From UBA995 sp035477115 (GTDB lineage Bacteria > Bacillota > Sulfobacillia > UBA995), in NCBI GenBank assembly GCA_035477115.1, contig DATIKW010000039.1, positions 81,522 through 145,521 of the forward strand: a stretch of DNA of 64,000 nt, in the 5' to 3' direction. Below the pieces are notes generated by a model. It was not told the origin of the DNA and ran no database searches. It saw only the letters and a list, made by a program, of their open reading frames with translations. Made by a program: the position numbers and the translations under genes. Shown piece by piece: positions 49,526-57,558 of this stretch (position 1 is the stretch's first letter; each line of letters starts with the position of its first letter).

Positions 49526-50707
49526 ATTTCCCTCGAGTTCTTACAGGAAGAGTTGCAGCGGCTACGCGAGCAGGGACTGCTCACGACCATCCGGACCGTC
49601 TCCAGCCCCCAGGGGGCTCACTTCATCGCCGATGGAAGGCGGGTACTGAACCTGTGCTCCAACAACTACCTGGGCCTGGCCAACCATCCCGCGCTGGTAG
49701 AGGCGGCCCGGGCGGCGATCGAGCGGCTGGGGGTCGGCCCCGGGGCGGTCCGCAGCATCGCGGGCACCATGTCGGTTCACGGGGAACTGGAAGAGAAGCT
49801 GACCGCATTCAAGGAGGCCGAAGCGACGGTCAGTCTGCAGTCGGGGTTCGCCGCCAACCTGGCGGTGATCCCCCTCCTGGTGGGCGAGAGCGACTTCATC
49901 TTCAGCGATGAACTGAATCATGCCAGCATCATCGACGGGTGCCGGCTGAGCCGGGCCAAGGTGGTGCGCTATCGCCACTGCGACCCCGCCGACCTCGAAG
50001 CGGTCATGGAGCGCGAACTGAGCACCAACCACGAAGCGCGCCGACTGGTGATCACCGACGGCGTCTTCAGCATGGACGGCGACCTCGCGCCCTTGCCGGC
50101 CATTGTGGCCGCCGCCCGCCGCCATGGGGCCATGGTCATGGTGGACGACGCTCACGGCGAGGGGGTACTGGGCGACCACGGGCGGGGCATCGTTCATCAC
50201 TTCAGCCTGACCGGGCAGGTGGAGGTCGAGGTCGGCACCCTGTCCAAAGCCTTCGGCGTGATGGGCGGCTTCGTATCCGGGCCCCGGGTCCTGACCGACT
50301 TCCTGCGCCAGCGCGGGCGGCCCTTCATCTTCTCGAGCGCCCTGACCCCGGCGGATGCGGCCGCCGCCGGTGCGGCGGTGGATATACTGGCCGCGGACGA
50401 CAGCCTGGTGAAGCGGCTATGGGCCAACACCCATCACTTCAAGGCGGAACTGGCCCGACTGGGCCTGGACACGGGGAGGAGCCAGACGCCCATCACCCCG
50501 GTGATGATCGGCGACGCCGAACGAGCCCAGACCTTCTCCCGCCGCCTGTTCGAGCGGGGAGTGTTCGCCCAGGCAATCAGCTTCCCGACCGTGCCCCGCG
50601 GCAAGGCGAGGGTCCGAGCGATGATCTCGGCCGTGCATTCGCCCGCGGACCTCGATTTCGCGCTGGAGCAGTTCCGGGAGGTCGGCGGGGAATTGGGCGT
50701 CATCTGA
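49526..50707 (+). CDS. KBL/BioF family PLP acyltransferase (2-amino-3-ketobutyrate CoA ligase or AONS-like), probable AUU start
   Basis: 393 residues if read from an ATT at 49526; 384 from a TTG at 49553. The upstream codons read ISLEFLQEEL, matching the usual N-terminus of this family, and GGAGGTGA lies 7 bases before the ATT, so AUU initiation is favoured. Features: NNYLGLANHP, SVHGELEEKLTAFKEAEA, DELNHASIIDGCRLS, VMVDDAHGEGVLGDHGRG, and the PLP lysine in GTLSKAFGVMGG. These enzymes condense an acyl-CoA with glycine or alanine. The threonine degradation role (KBL) fits the peptide-fermenting context, but no threonine 3-dehydrogenase of the tdh type was found beside it. Confidence 0.87.
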   Translation: MSLEFLQEELQRLREQGLLTTIRTVSSPQGAHFIADGRRVLNLCSNNYLGLANHPALVEAARAAIERLGVGPGAVRSIAGTMSVHGELEEKLTAFKEAEATVSLQSGFAANLAVIPLLVGESDFIFSDELNHASIIDGCRLSRAKVVRYRHCDPADLEAVMERELSTNHEARRLVITDGVFSMDGDLAPLPAIVAAARRHGAMVMVDDAHGEGVLGDHGRGIVHHFSLTGQVEVEVGTLSKAFGVMGGFVSGPRVLTDFLRQRGRPFIFSSALTPADAAAAGAAVDILAADDSLVKRLWANTHHFKAELARLGLDTGRSQTPITPVMIGDAERAQTFSRRLFERGVFAQAISFPTVPRGKARVRAMISAVHSPADLDFALEQFREVGGELGVI

Positions 50708-50732
50708 CACCTCCCTGCCCCTCGGGGCGATG

Positions 50733-50762
50733 GTAGGGGCGGGTTCCGAACCCCGCCCCTAC
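50733..50762. repeat. Dispersed palindromic repeat, copy 4
   Basis: Arms GTAGGGGCGGGTTC and GAACCCCGCCCCTAC, one base longer in the right arm. It lies 25 bases past the KBL/BioF-like stop and before the apbE remnant; likely hairpin-forming. Confidence 0.9.
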
Positions 50763-50793
50763 AAGGGCCGTGGGCGGCGACTGCTGCCGGGAC

Positions 50794-51235
50794 TTAGAAG
50801 TAGCGCTCGCGCGGAAGGCCAGGGGCCCGGCGGTAGCGGTCGCGAAGGTCTCGGCTGAGGTGGACCCGAAGGTCGGAGGTGACCAGCACCGCCCTGACCG
50901 GGGCTGCCGCGCCGAGGAGCGCAATGCCCGCTTCGAGCCCGAGCACCAGGAGGGCCGTGGAGAGGATATCCGCCGCCAGCGACTCCGAAGCCAGCACGGT
51001 GGCGGCGATGAGGCCCGAGCGGGCGGGGTAGCCCGTCCGCGGGTCGAGGATGTGATGGTAGCGGGTAAGACCGCGAAAAACGCACCGCTCGTAGTCCCCG
51101 GCGGTGACCACGCTTCCTGCTTCGACTTCTACTGCTAAGGTTGAAGAGAGCTGAGCCAATTCCGCCGGTGCGGTAGAACTCGGCCGCCCGGTCGGCTGAG
51201 AAGTCCCTCCAACCGGCCAAGTTCAGCCGCCACCC
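50794..51235 (-). pseudogene. Remnant of apbE (FAD:protein FMN transferase)
   Basis: Two blocks in different frames on the minus strand match ApbE. The first (about 51235-51140) reads LNLAGWRDFSADRAAEFYRTG then GIGSALFNLS, like the LGGxxKGYAADRA/SALINLGG part. The second (51159-50794) reads VVTAGDYERCVFRGLTRYHHIL, DPRTGYPAR and SLAADILSTALLVLG, the conserved C-terminal third. The N-terminal third and the segment between the blocks are gone and a frameshift joins them. ApbE attaches FMN to flavoproteins such as RnfG/NqrC; this copy cannot be functional. Confidence 0.8.
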
Positions 51236-51305
51236 GGTCCGCCCCGCCGGCCGCTGCATAAGAGCCGGCGCTTGAGGGGAAGCAACAGGAGGAGGTTGAC
51301 GCCCC

Positions 51306-52364
51306 ATGCGAGGATTCGCCATGCGAAGGATCGGCGAGGTGGGTTGGGTTACGCGGGAGAAACCGCGACCGGGGCCGTACGATGCCATCATCCGGACGCT
51401 GGCCGTCGGGATCTGCACCTCGGACCAGCATACGGTGTATGACGGCCCTCTAGGCGACCTGAGACTGATCATGGGACATGAGGCGGTGGGGGAGGTCGCC
51501 GAAGTCGGCAGCGAGGTGAAGGATTTCCAGCCCGGCGATCGGATTCTGGTGGGCGCCGTCACCCCCGACTGGCGGACCGTCGAGTGCCAGCGAGGGTGGC
51601 ACCAGCACTCGGAAGGCATGCTCGGGGCCTTCAAGTTCACGACGACCAAGGACGGGGTGTTCGCCGAGTACTTCCACGTGAACGACGCCGATATGAACAT
51701 GGCCCACCTGCCCGAAAAGATTCCACTCGAGTCCGCGGTCATGGTGGCCGACATGGTCCCGACGGGGCTGCACGGGGTAGAGTTGGCCGAACCGGCCTTC
51801 GGCGCCGCCGTATGCGTCATCGGCATCGGGCCCGTCGGCCTGATGGCGGTGGCCGGGGCAGCCCTGCGGGGAGCCGGAATGATCGTCGCCGTGGGGAGCC
51901 GGCCGGTCTCGGTGGAGGCGGCTCGGCACTACGGCGCCACGCACATCGTCAACTATAAGGAAGGGGACACCGCCCAACAGGTAGCACGCTTGACCGGCGG
52001 ACAAGGGGTGGATGCGGCGATCGTCGCCGGCGGCGAGAAGGGCGGACAGGGGCTGTTCCAGGCCATAAGGATGACCAGGCCGGGAGGCACCGTCGCCAAC
52101 GTCGCCTACTTCTCGACCGGGGACACGCTGCCGATACCGCGCGCTGACTGGGGGATGGGGATGGGGCACAAGACGATCAAGGGGGGACTCATGCCGGCGG
52201 GCCGCCACAAGCTGGAGATGTTCTTGAAGCTGCTGGAGTTCGGGAGGCTCGACCCGGCCAGGCTGGCGACCCATGTGTTTCACGGGATGGAGAATATCGA
52301 AGAGGCCTGGCACCTGATGCGCGCCAAGCCCGCCGACCTCATCAAGCCGGTGGTCATCTACTGA
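51306..52364 (+). CDS. NADP-dependent secondary alcohol dehydrogenase (TBADH-like)
   Basis: 352 residues, collinear end to end with the Thermoanaerobacter-type secondary alcohol dehydrogenase. Zinc ligands: Cys in GICTSDQH (about 37), His-Glu in IMGHEAVGEV (about 58-59) and Asp in VADMVPTG (about 149). Nucleotide binding: GIGPVGLMAVAGAALRGAGMIVAVGSRP, where the GSRP end is the NADP-binding form. No structural zinc cysteines, as in TBADH. The ATG follows GGAGGAGGTTG. Interconverts secondary alcohols and ketones in the cytoplasm. Similarity to thermophile enzymes is part of the case for a thermophilic host. Confidence 0.93.
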   Translation: MRGFAMRRIGEVGWVTREKPRPGPYDAIIRTLAVGICTSDQHTVYDGPLGDLRLIMGHEAVGEVAEVGSEVKDFQPGDRILVGAVTPDWRTVECQRGWHQHSEGMLGAFKFTTTKDGVFAEYFHVNDADMNMAHLPEKIPLESAVMVADMVPTGLHGVELAEPAFGAAVCVIGIGPVGLMAVAGAALRGAGMIVAVGSRPVSVEAARHYGATHIVNYKEGDTAQQVARLTGGQGVDAAIVAGGEKGGQGLFQAIRMTRPGGTVANVAYFSTGDTLPIPRADWGMGMGHKTIKGGLMPAGRHKLEMFLKLLEFGRLDPARLATHVFHGMENIEEAWHLMRAKPADLIKPVVIY

Positions 52365-52379
52365 GAGATCGCGGCCACC

Positions 52380-52408
52380 GTAGGGGCGGGTTCGGAACCC
52401 GCCCCTAC
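52380..52408. repeat. Dispersed palindromic repeat, copy 5
   Basis: Perfect arms GTAGGGGCGGGTTC / GAACCCGCCCCTAC around a central G. It begins 15 bases past the alcohol dehydrogenase stop and precedes the rnpB promoter; likely terminator hairpin. Confidence 0.93.
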
Positions 52409-52441
52409 ATCCGAATGCGTCGCGACCGACATCCACCCGCC

Positions 52442-52470
52442 TTGATCGCCCGGTCCGAGCATGCTAAGAT
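52442..52470 (+). promoter_or_regulatory. Promoter of RNase P RNA
   Basis: TTGATC at 52442-52447, a 17-base spacer and TAAGAT at 52465-52470 preceded by TGC (extended -10). Transcription would begin around 52477, a few bases before the rnpB P1 helix. Confidence 0.75.
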
Positions 52471-52493
52471 CGATTATGCAAGCAGGCGCGGAA

Positions 52494-52844
52494 ATCGACC
52501 GGGTCAGGTGGTCGCGGGCGCCAGGCCGCGAGGCGGCGCCTGAGGAAAGTCCGAGCTCCGCAGGGCAGGGTGCTGGGTAATCCCCAGGGGGGGCGACCCC
52601 AAGGAAAGTGCCACAGAAAACGTACCGCCCGCCACCAGCGGGCAAGGGTGCAACGGTGAGGTAAGAGCTCACCAGCGGTCCGGCGACGGACCGGCTAGGT
52701 AAACCCCACCCGGAGCAAGACCATGTAGGAGGAGGATGACGCTGCCCGCCGACTCCTCGGGTTGGTCGCAGGAGGCCGAGGGGCAACCCCGGTCCCAGAG
52801 AGATGACCATCCACGACAGAACTCGGCTTATCGACCCGGTCGTC
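52494..52844 (+). ncRNA. rnpB: RNase P RNA, class A
   Basis: The conserved core is plain: GAGGAAAGTCCGAGCTC (P4/CR-I region) at about 52542, CACAGAAAACGTACCGCC at about 52613, GGTAAGAGCTCACCAG, GGTAAACCCCACCCGGAGCAAGACC and, near the end, GATGACCATCCACGACAGAA. Helix P1 is a perfect ten-base pairing, CGACCGGGTC (52496-52505) with GACCCGGTCG (52833-52842). The size of about 350 bases and the P-helix layout suggest the ancestral type A rather than the Bacillus type B. It is the catalytic RNA that matures tRNA 5' ends. Confidence 0.97.
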
Positions 52845-52873
52845 CCGCCCGCGAGTTCATCGGCGAACCGGTC

Positions 52874-53197
52874 ATGCCATTGCGCCTACCCGATGACCGA
52901 CCCAACCGATCGCCCGGCGCCCCCGCCGGCTTCCGCTGGCGGGACCTCACTTGCCAGGTCGACGAGGTGGTCTCGGAATGGTGGGACTTCCGCCGACCTT
53001 CCCGGCGGCAGCGAGCCTACGGCGAGGGCTACCAGCGGCGGGCGCCCGAGCGCGGCTCTTACGGCTTCGGGCGCCGCCATTTCATGGTCCGCTGCGGTCC
53101 AGTCGTCTATCACCTGTATTACGACCGGCGTCCTGCTCCCGGCCACCCGGGCGGTACTTGGACGCTCCTCGAGCGCCGCTCCCCGGCAACTCCATGA
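52874..53197 (+). CDS. DUF6504-like protein
   Basis: About 107 residues from the ATG at 52874. The stretch FRWRDLTCQVDEVVSEWWDF, then YGFGRRHFMVRCGPVVYHLYYDR and WTLLERR, fits the small DUF6504 beta-barrel pattern. The frame remains open upstream with EFIGEPV, which matches the usual family N-terminus, but those codons lie at the very end of rnpB and contain no ATG, GTG or TTG. Either the start is a rare codon within the rnpB tail or the protein is N-terminally shortened. Function unknown. Confidence 0.6.
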   Translation: MPLRLPDDRPNRSPGAPAGFRWRDLTCQVDEVVSEWWDFRRPSRRQRAYGEGYQRRAPERGSYGFGRRHFMVRCGPVVYHLYYDRRPAPGHPGGTWTLLERRSPATP

Positions 53198-53317
53198 AAC
53201 TGGACTTTTCATGCCCCGTGGTGCCCTGCGGGGCACGGGATCTATGGAGGAACGCCCGGCGATAGGGAGAATCCCTGGACCGGTGGGTGAAAAGTGCACC
53301 GCCGAGGGAGGCTTCAC

Positions 53318-54085
53318 GTGCCCCAGAATATCCTCTTGGAGGAAATGACCTGGCCCGAGATCGAAAAGGCCCTGAGCGAGGGCTGGACCACCTGCGTGAT
53401 CGCGGCCGGTTCGGTGGAACAGCACGGGCCGCATCTGCCCCTGATCACCGACACCCTGCTTGGCCAGGCGGTCGCCCTGCGGCTGGCCCGAAAGCTCGGC
53501 CGAGCGCTGGTGGCACCCGCCATCCGGCCGGGCATATCCGAGCACCACATGGCCTTCCCGGGGAGCCTGACCCTGGATGCCAAGCTCTTCTGCGACCTCG
53601 TGCAAGCCTGTTGCCTCAGCCTGGCGCGGCACGGCTTCACCGAACTCATCGTCTTCTCGAGTCATGGAGGCAACTTCAGCGCCCTGGCGGACCTGGCACC
53701 GGAACTGGCCCAGACTCTGGGCGAGAAGGTCCGGACGCGCGTGGTGGGCCTCGACCATTCCACCCTCGCCGAGCGATTCATGTCCCCGCTCACGCCTTTC
53801 GACATCGAACCCGGCGCCGCCGGCTCCCATGCGGGGCTATCGGAGACTTCCCAGGTACTGGCGGTCCGCCCGGAACTGGTGCGGGCCGATCGCCTCGCCG
53901 CCGGTTACACCGGCGAGGTCGGGCCCGACCTGATCCCCCGGGGGCTGAAAGCGTATACCGAAAACGGAGTGCTCGGCGACGCGCGGGGGGCGCGGGCCGA
54001 GTACGGAGAAGCGCTCCTGGAGGCCTGGGCGGACTGGCTCCGGGAGGAGGTACGGGCCTCCCGGCAGGCCGACGTCATAGCTTGA
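53318..54085 (+). CDS. Creatininase family protein
   Basis: 255 residues from a GTG at 53318 (GGGAGGCTT upstream). Family motifs: IAAGSVEQHGPHLPLITDTLL (Glu and His metal ligands, Asp), GISEHHMAFPGSLTL, ELIVFSSHGGNFSAL and AGSHAGLSETSQVL (Glu). These are amide hydrolases of cyclic or small amides (creatinine, 3-formylamino-riboflavin intermediates, mycofactocin peptides); the substrate is not predictable. Its end overlaps the dppC-like gene tail to tail by 11 bases. Confidence 0.88.
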   Translation: MPQNILLEEMTWPEIEKALSEGWTTCVIAAGSVEQHGPHLPLITDTLLGQAVALRLARKLGRALVAPAIRPGISEHHMAFPGSLTLDAKLFCDLVQACCLSLARHGFTELIVFSSHGGNFSALADLAPELAQTLGEKVRTRVVGLDHSTLAERFMSPLTPFDIEPGAAGSHAGLSETSQVLAVRPELVRADRLAAGYTGEVGPDLIPRGLKAYTENGVLGDARGARAEYGEALLEAWADWLREEVRASRQADVIA

Positions 54086-54914
54086 GCCGGGGATCCAGGA
54101 GGTCGCGCAAGCCGTCGCCGATGAAGTTGAAGCCGATGACGGTGACGAAAATGGCCAGGCCCGGGTAAGTCGGGATGTGGGGGGCGACACGCAGGAACTC
54201 CCTTCCCCGGCTGAGCATCGTCCCCCACTCGGGAGTCGGAGGCTGGGCGCCGAGTCCCAGGAAGCTCAGGCCCGCCGCGGCCAGGATGGCCGACCCCATC
54301 TGCATCGAAGCCACCACCATTACCGGGGCAAAGATGTTGGGGACCACGTGGCGGGCGGCGATGCGGCCCATCCTGGCTCCCAGGGCGCGGACCGCCTCGA
54401 TATACTCGGTCTCCCGGACCACCAGCACCGAGCCCCGGACCAGCCGGGCGTAAGCGGGGACGGAGGATACGCCTACCGCAACCATCACGTTGAACATCCC
54501 CGGACCGAGGGCGGCGACGATAGCGATGGCAAGCAAGATGCCGGGAATGGCCAGCATGACATCCATCAACCGCATTACTATGGAGTCCAAGCGTCCTCCC
54601 CAGAGGCCCGCCACCAATCCCAGAAATCCTCCAATGGTGGCGCCGATACCTACGGCTACCATGCCCACGCTGAGGGAAATGCGGGCGCCGTACAGGAGTC
54701 GGCTCCAGATGCAGCGACCGAACTCGTCAGTTCCGAGAGGGAAACCTGCCACCCGCCGCTGCATGGATAGCTCCAGCCGCTGCGAAGTGGGATCGTGAGG
54801 CGCCAGTACCGGCGCAAATACGGCCAAGAAGGTAACGAGCAGCAGGATGACCCCGCCTACGATCACCCGCGGGTGGCCTCGCAGCCGCCTCAGCCACTGC
54901 CTCGTGCGTCCCAT
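54075..54914 (-). CDS. Oligopeptide ABC transporter permease (DppC-like)
   Basis: 279 residues from the ATG at 54914 (GGGGGTG 6 bases upstream). OppC/DppC N-terminal segment with one helix, then FPLGTDEFGRCIWSRLLYGARISLSVG and the EAA loop EAVRALGARMGRIAARHVVPNIFAPVMV, ending FIGDGLRDLLDPRLKL as in DppC. Together with the DppB-like gene it forms the channel. No ATPase genes of the OppD/F type are found in this cluster; these must lie elsewhere. Confidence 0.92.
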   Translation of the reverse strand: MGRTRQWLRRLRGHPRVIVGGVILLLVTFLAVFAPVLAPHDPTSQRLELSMQRRVAGFPLGTDEFGRCIWSRLLYGARISLSVGMVAVGIGATIGGFLGLVAGLWGGRLDSIVMRLMDVMLAIPGILLAIAIVAALGPGMFNVMVAVGVSSVPAYARLVRGSVLVVRETEYIEAVRALGARMGRIAARHVVPNIFAPVMVVASMQMGSAILAAAGLSFLGLGAQPPTPEWGTMLSRGREFLRVAPHIPTYPGLAIFVTVIGFNFIGDGLRDLLDPRLKL

Positions 54915-54932
54915 GACCCGCACCCCCGAAGC

Positions 54933-55925
54933 TCAGCGGTACCTGACCCGCGGGTCCAAAGCCCCGTAGGCCAAGTCCACCAGGAGATTGACCAGGACGA
55001 AAATCAGAGCGACGATCATGACGATACCCTGGGCGAGCGGGAAGTCTCGTTGTTGGATCGCCTGTACCACCAGACGGCCGATCCCCGGCCAGGCGAATAC
55101 GGACTCGGTGATCACCGCGCCACCCAGGAGGAAGCCAAACTGCAGCCCAACCATGGTCACCACCGGGATCATGGCGTTTCGGAGGGCATGGCGATATAGC
55201 ACCGTGCGTTCTCCCAGACCTTTGGCCCGAGCGGTGCGGACGTAATCCTGGCCGAGCACCTCTAGCATGGCGGAGCGAGTCAATCGGGCCACAAGAGCTG
55301 CCGAGGGGAGCCCCAGGGTGATGGCGGGCAGGACCAGGTGCCTGGCCGCCATGCCGAACTGCCAGAACTCCCCAGTCAAGGATAAGCCCAGAGCTTGGAC
55401 CAGGGGCATGGCTCGGCCGGAGACCGGAAACAAGGGGACCCTGACCGCCAAGAAGTACATGAGCATGAGTCCAAGCCAGAAAGCGGGCACGGACACGCCG
55501 AAAAGGGCTCCAAAGGTGCTGGCGTAGTCAAAACCGGAGTTGCGATAGGCCGCCGAGATCACACCGGCGGTGACTCCGATTGCGACCGATATCAAGAGGG
55601 CCGACAGGGCCAGCTCGGCCGTGGCGGGCAGCCGGGCCTGGATTTCCCGCACCACCTTGTCACCGGTGCGTATCGAGCGGCCCAGGTCACCCCTGGCCAG
55701 GCCGCCGAGAAACCTGAGGTACTGGATGTGCAGGGGTTGGTCCAGACCCAGCTCCCGGCGAATGGAGGCCATCAGCTCGGGGTCGGCGCCCGCCTCGAGC
55801 CCGAACATCAGCGCCACCGGGTCGCCGGGGGTCAGGTGCCCTATCAGGAAAACCAGGAGGGAAACGCCAATCACTACCGGTAAGACATGCAATAGCCGAC
55901 CAGCTACGTAAGCGCCCAACGACAT
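54933..55925 (-). CDS. Oligopeptide ABC transporter permease (DppB-like)
   Basis: 330 residues from the ATG at 55925 (GAGGGAGGGG upstream). GRLLHVLPVVIGVSLLVFLIGHLTPGDPV is the DppB N-terminus; LGLDQPLHIQYLRFLGGLARGDLGRSI and the EAA loop DYVRTARAKGLGERTVLYRHALRNAMIPV follow. Six membrane helices. Ends with ALDPRVRYR, typical of DppB/OppB. Confidence 0.93.
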   Translation of the reverse strand: MSLGAYVAGRLLHVLPVVIGVSLLVFLIGHLTPGDPVALMFGLEAGADPELMASIRRELGLDQPLHIQYLRFLGGLARGDLGRSIRTGDKVVREIQARLPATAELALSALLISVAIGVTAGVISAAYRNSGFDYASTFGALFGVSVPAFWLGLMLMYFLAVRVPLFPVSGRAMPLVQALGLSLTGEFWQFGMAARHLVLPAITLGLPSAALVARLTRSAMLEVLGQDYVRTARAKGLGERTVLYRHALRNAMIPVVTMVGLQFGFLLGGAVITESVFAWPGIGRLVVQAIQQRDFPLAQGIVMIVALIFVLVNLLVDLAYGALDPRVRYR

Positions 55926-55990
55926 TCCCCTCCCTCGTGAAGGCGCCAGAGAAGGGTGGCCCCCGCCCGGCGCGGGGACCACCCTGGGCC

Positions 55991-57535
55991 TTACTCCTGG
56001 ATGTACGCCCGGCGCAGGTTCATGTAGACAAACGATACCGAGATCTCGGAATCCCGCAATTCGGCCCGCTTGGCGAGAACAAGCGTCGGGTGATGGCTGA
56101 AGGCCCACGCAGCGTCTTGATGGAGGAGTTCCATCACGCGGTGGTAGGCGCGCTCCCGCTCCTGCATGTCAGCGCTGGTCCGGCCGACCATGATCAGCCT
56201 GTCAACTTCGGGGTTCTGGTAGAAGCCCCAGTTGCCCGGGGGACCCCAGCTGGCCGAATGGAACAGGGCAAACAGGTTATAGTCGGAATCCAGGGTGGGG
56301 CAGCCCCAACCCATGTTGACGATCTCGAACTCGCCCCGGTAGGCCATCTCCAGCGCCGCACCGAACTCGACGACGTTGAGTTCGGCGTCGATTCCCACCT
56401 GGGCGAGTTGAGCCTGTACCGCCTCCGCCCAGCGGATGAAGCGCTCGATGTTCCATACCAGGATGGTAGTCTCGAATCCCTGCGGGTATCCGGCCTCGGC
56501 GAGCAGCTGCCGGGCCTTCGCGGGGTCGTGGGGGTACGGCTGGAGGTTCGGGTTGTGGCCGAAGACCACCGGCGAACTCACCTGGGCTGCGGGGATCGCC
56601 AGGCCGTGTTCCACATGTCTAACGATCGCATCGCGGTCGAGTGCGTAGCTGACGGCGCGGCGGACCCGCACGTCGTCAAACGGCTCTGCCCGATGGTTGA
56701 ACAGGAGCGCGGTGACACTCCAGCCTACCATGGTCAAGACCTCGACATCCGCCAGCTCCCTGAGCCGCGGCACGTCGACGAGGGGGATTGCGGAGGCAAT
56801 GTGGAGACTGCCCGCCTCCACCTCGGCTGCCTGAGTGGCGGGCTCGGGGATGATTCGCAGAGTGACCCGCTCCGGCACCGGGGCACCACCCCAGTAGTCG
56901 GGATTGCGCTCGAGTTCGACCCGGTCTCCCTTCACATGCTCCACGAACTTGAAGGGGCCGGTTCCCACCGGCTGGCGCGCAAAGTCCTCACCCTTGGCCT
57001 TGACTACAGCTTCAGGCACGATCGAGGTGGCCCGATGGGTCAGGTGAAACAGCAGCGGCGCGAAAGGCTCTTTGGTGATGATTTCCACGGTATGATCGTC
57101 GACTGTCCGGACGTCCTCAAGCATGGTGAGTATGAAGGCCGCCGGTGACTTGGTGGCCGGATCCACCAGCCGCTTGAGGCTGAACTCGACGTCCCTCGCG
57201 GTGAGCGGCGTCCCGTCGTGGAACTTGACTCCTCGGCGGATGAAGAGCCTGGTGGTACGGTCGTCAACCCTCTCCCACCGCTCCGCCAGCTTGGGTATGA
57301 GTTCCCTCGTCTCGGCGTTCAGGTCAAAGAGTGTGGAGTACATCTGATTCCACACCGTCATGGAAGGGCCGTCGTTGCCCCTGTGGGGATCCAGCGTCAC
57401 TATGTCGGTACTCAACGCCGCGATAATGTGCTTGCCCACCCTGGCCTCGGGCTGGCGTGCGGGGCAGCCTGCCACCAGCAGGGCCATCACCACGAGGATG
57501 CTCACCGCCGCCCAGAAACTCCGTCTTGGCCTCAT
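55991..57535 (-). CDS. Peptide-binding lipoprotein of ABC transporter (DppA/OppA-like)
   Basis: 514 residues. Signal peptide with lipobox LLVAGC. SBP family 5 features: TDIVTLDPHRGNDGPSMTVWNQMYSTLFDL, LAERWERVDDRTTRLFIRRGVKFHDGTPLTARDVEFSLKRL, VGTGPFKFVEHVKGDRVELERNPDYW, VRRAVSYALDRDAIV. Binds peptides outside the cell for DppBC. The ATG at 57535 follows GGGGAGGTAACGGC. Two peptidase genes precede it on the same strand, supporting a peptide-uptake-and-cleavage operon. Confidence 0.94.
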   Translation of the reverse strand: MRPRRSFWAAVSILVVMALLVAGCPARQPEARVGKHIIAALSTDIVTLDPHRGNDGPSMTVWNQMYSTLFDLNAETRELIPKLAERWERVDDRTTRLFIRRGVKFHDGTPLTARDVEFSLKRLVDPATKSPAAFILTMLEDVRTVDDHTVEIITKEPFAPLLFHLTHRATSIVPEAVVKAKGEDFARQPVGTGPFKFVEHVKGDRVELERNPDYWGGAPVPERVTLRIIPEPATQAAEVEAGSLHIASAIPLVDVPRLRELADVEVLTMVGWSVTALLFNHRAEPFDDVRVRRAVSYALDRDAIVRHVEHGLAIPAAQVSSPVVFGHNPNLQPYPHDPAKARQLLAEAGYPQGFETTILVWNIERFIRWAEAVQAQLAQVGIDAELNVVEFGAALEMAYRGEFEIVNMGWGCPTLDSDYNLFALFHSASWGPPGNWGFYQNPEVDRLIMVGRTSADMQERERAYHRVMELLHQDAAWAFSHHPTLVLAKRAELRDSEISVSFVYMNLRRAYIQE

Positions 57536-57558
57536 GCCGTTACCTCCCCTGTCTCCTC

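Noticed and set aside
51135..51431. Minus-strand frame of 98 codons between apbE remnant and the alcohol dehydrogenase
   Set aside because: It overlaps the dehydrogenase start and the apbE remnant in another frame and shows no motif.
53215..53245. Hairpin GTGCCC/GGGCAC after the DUF6504-like gene
   Set aside because: Short stem and no T-run; not strong enough to call a terminator.
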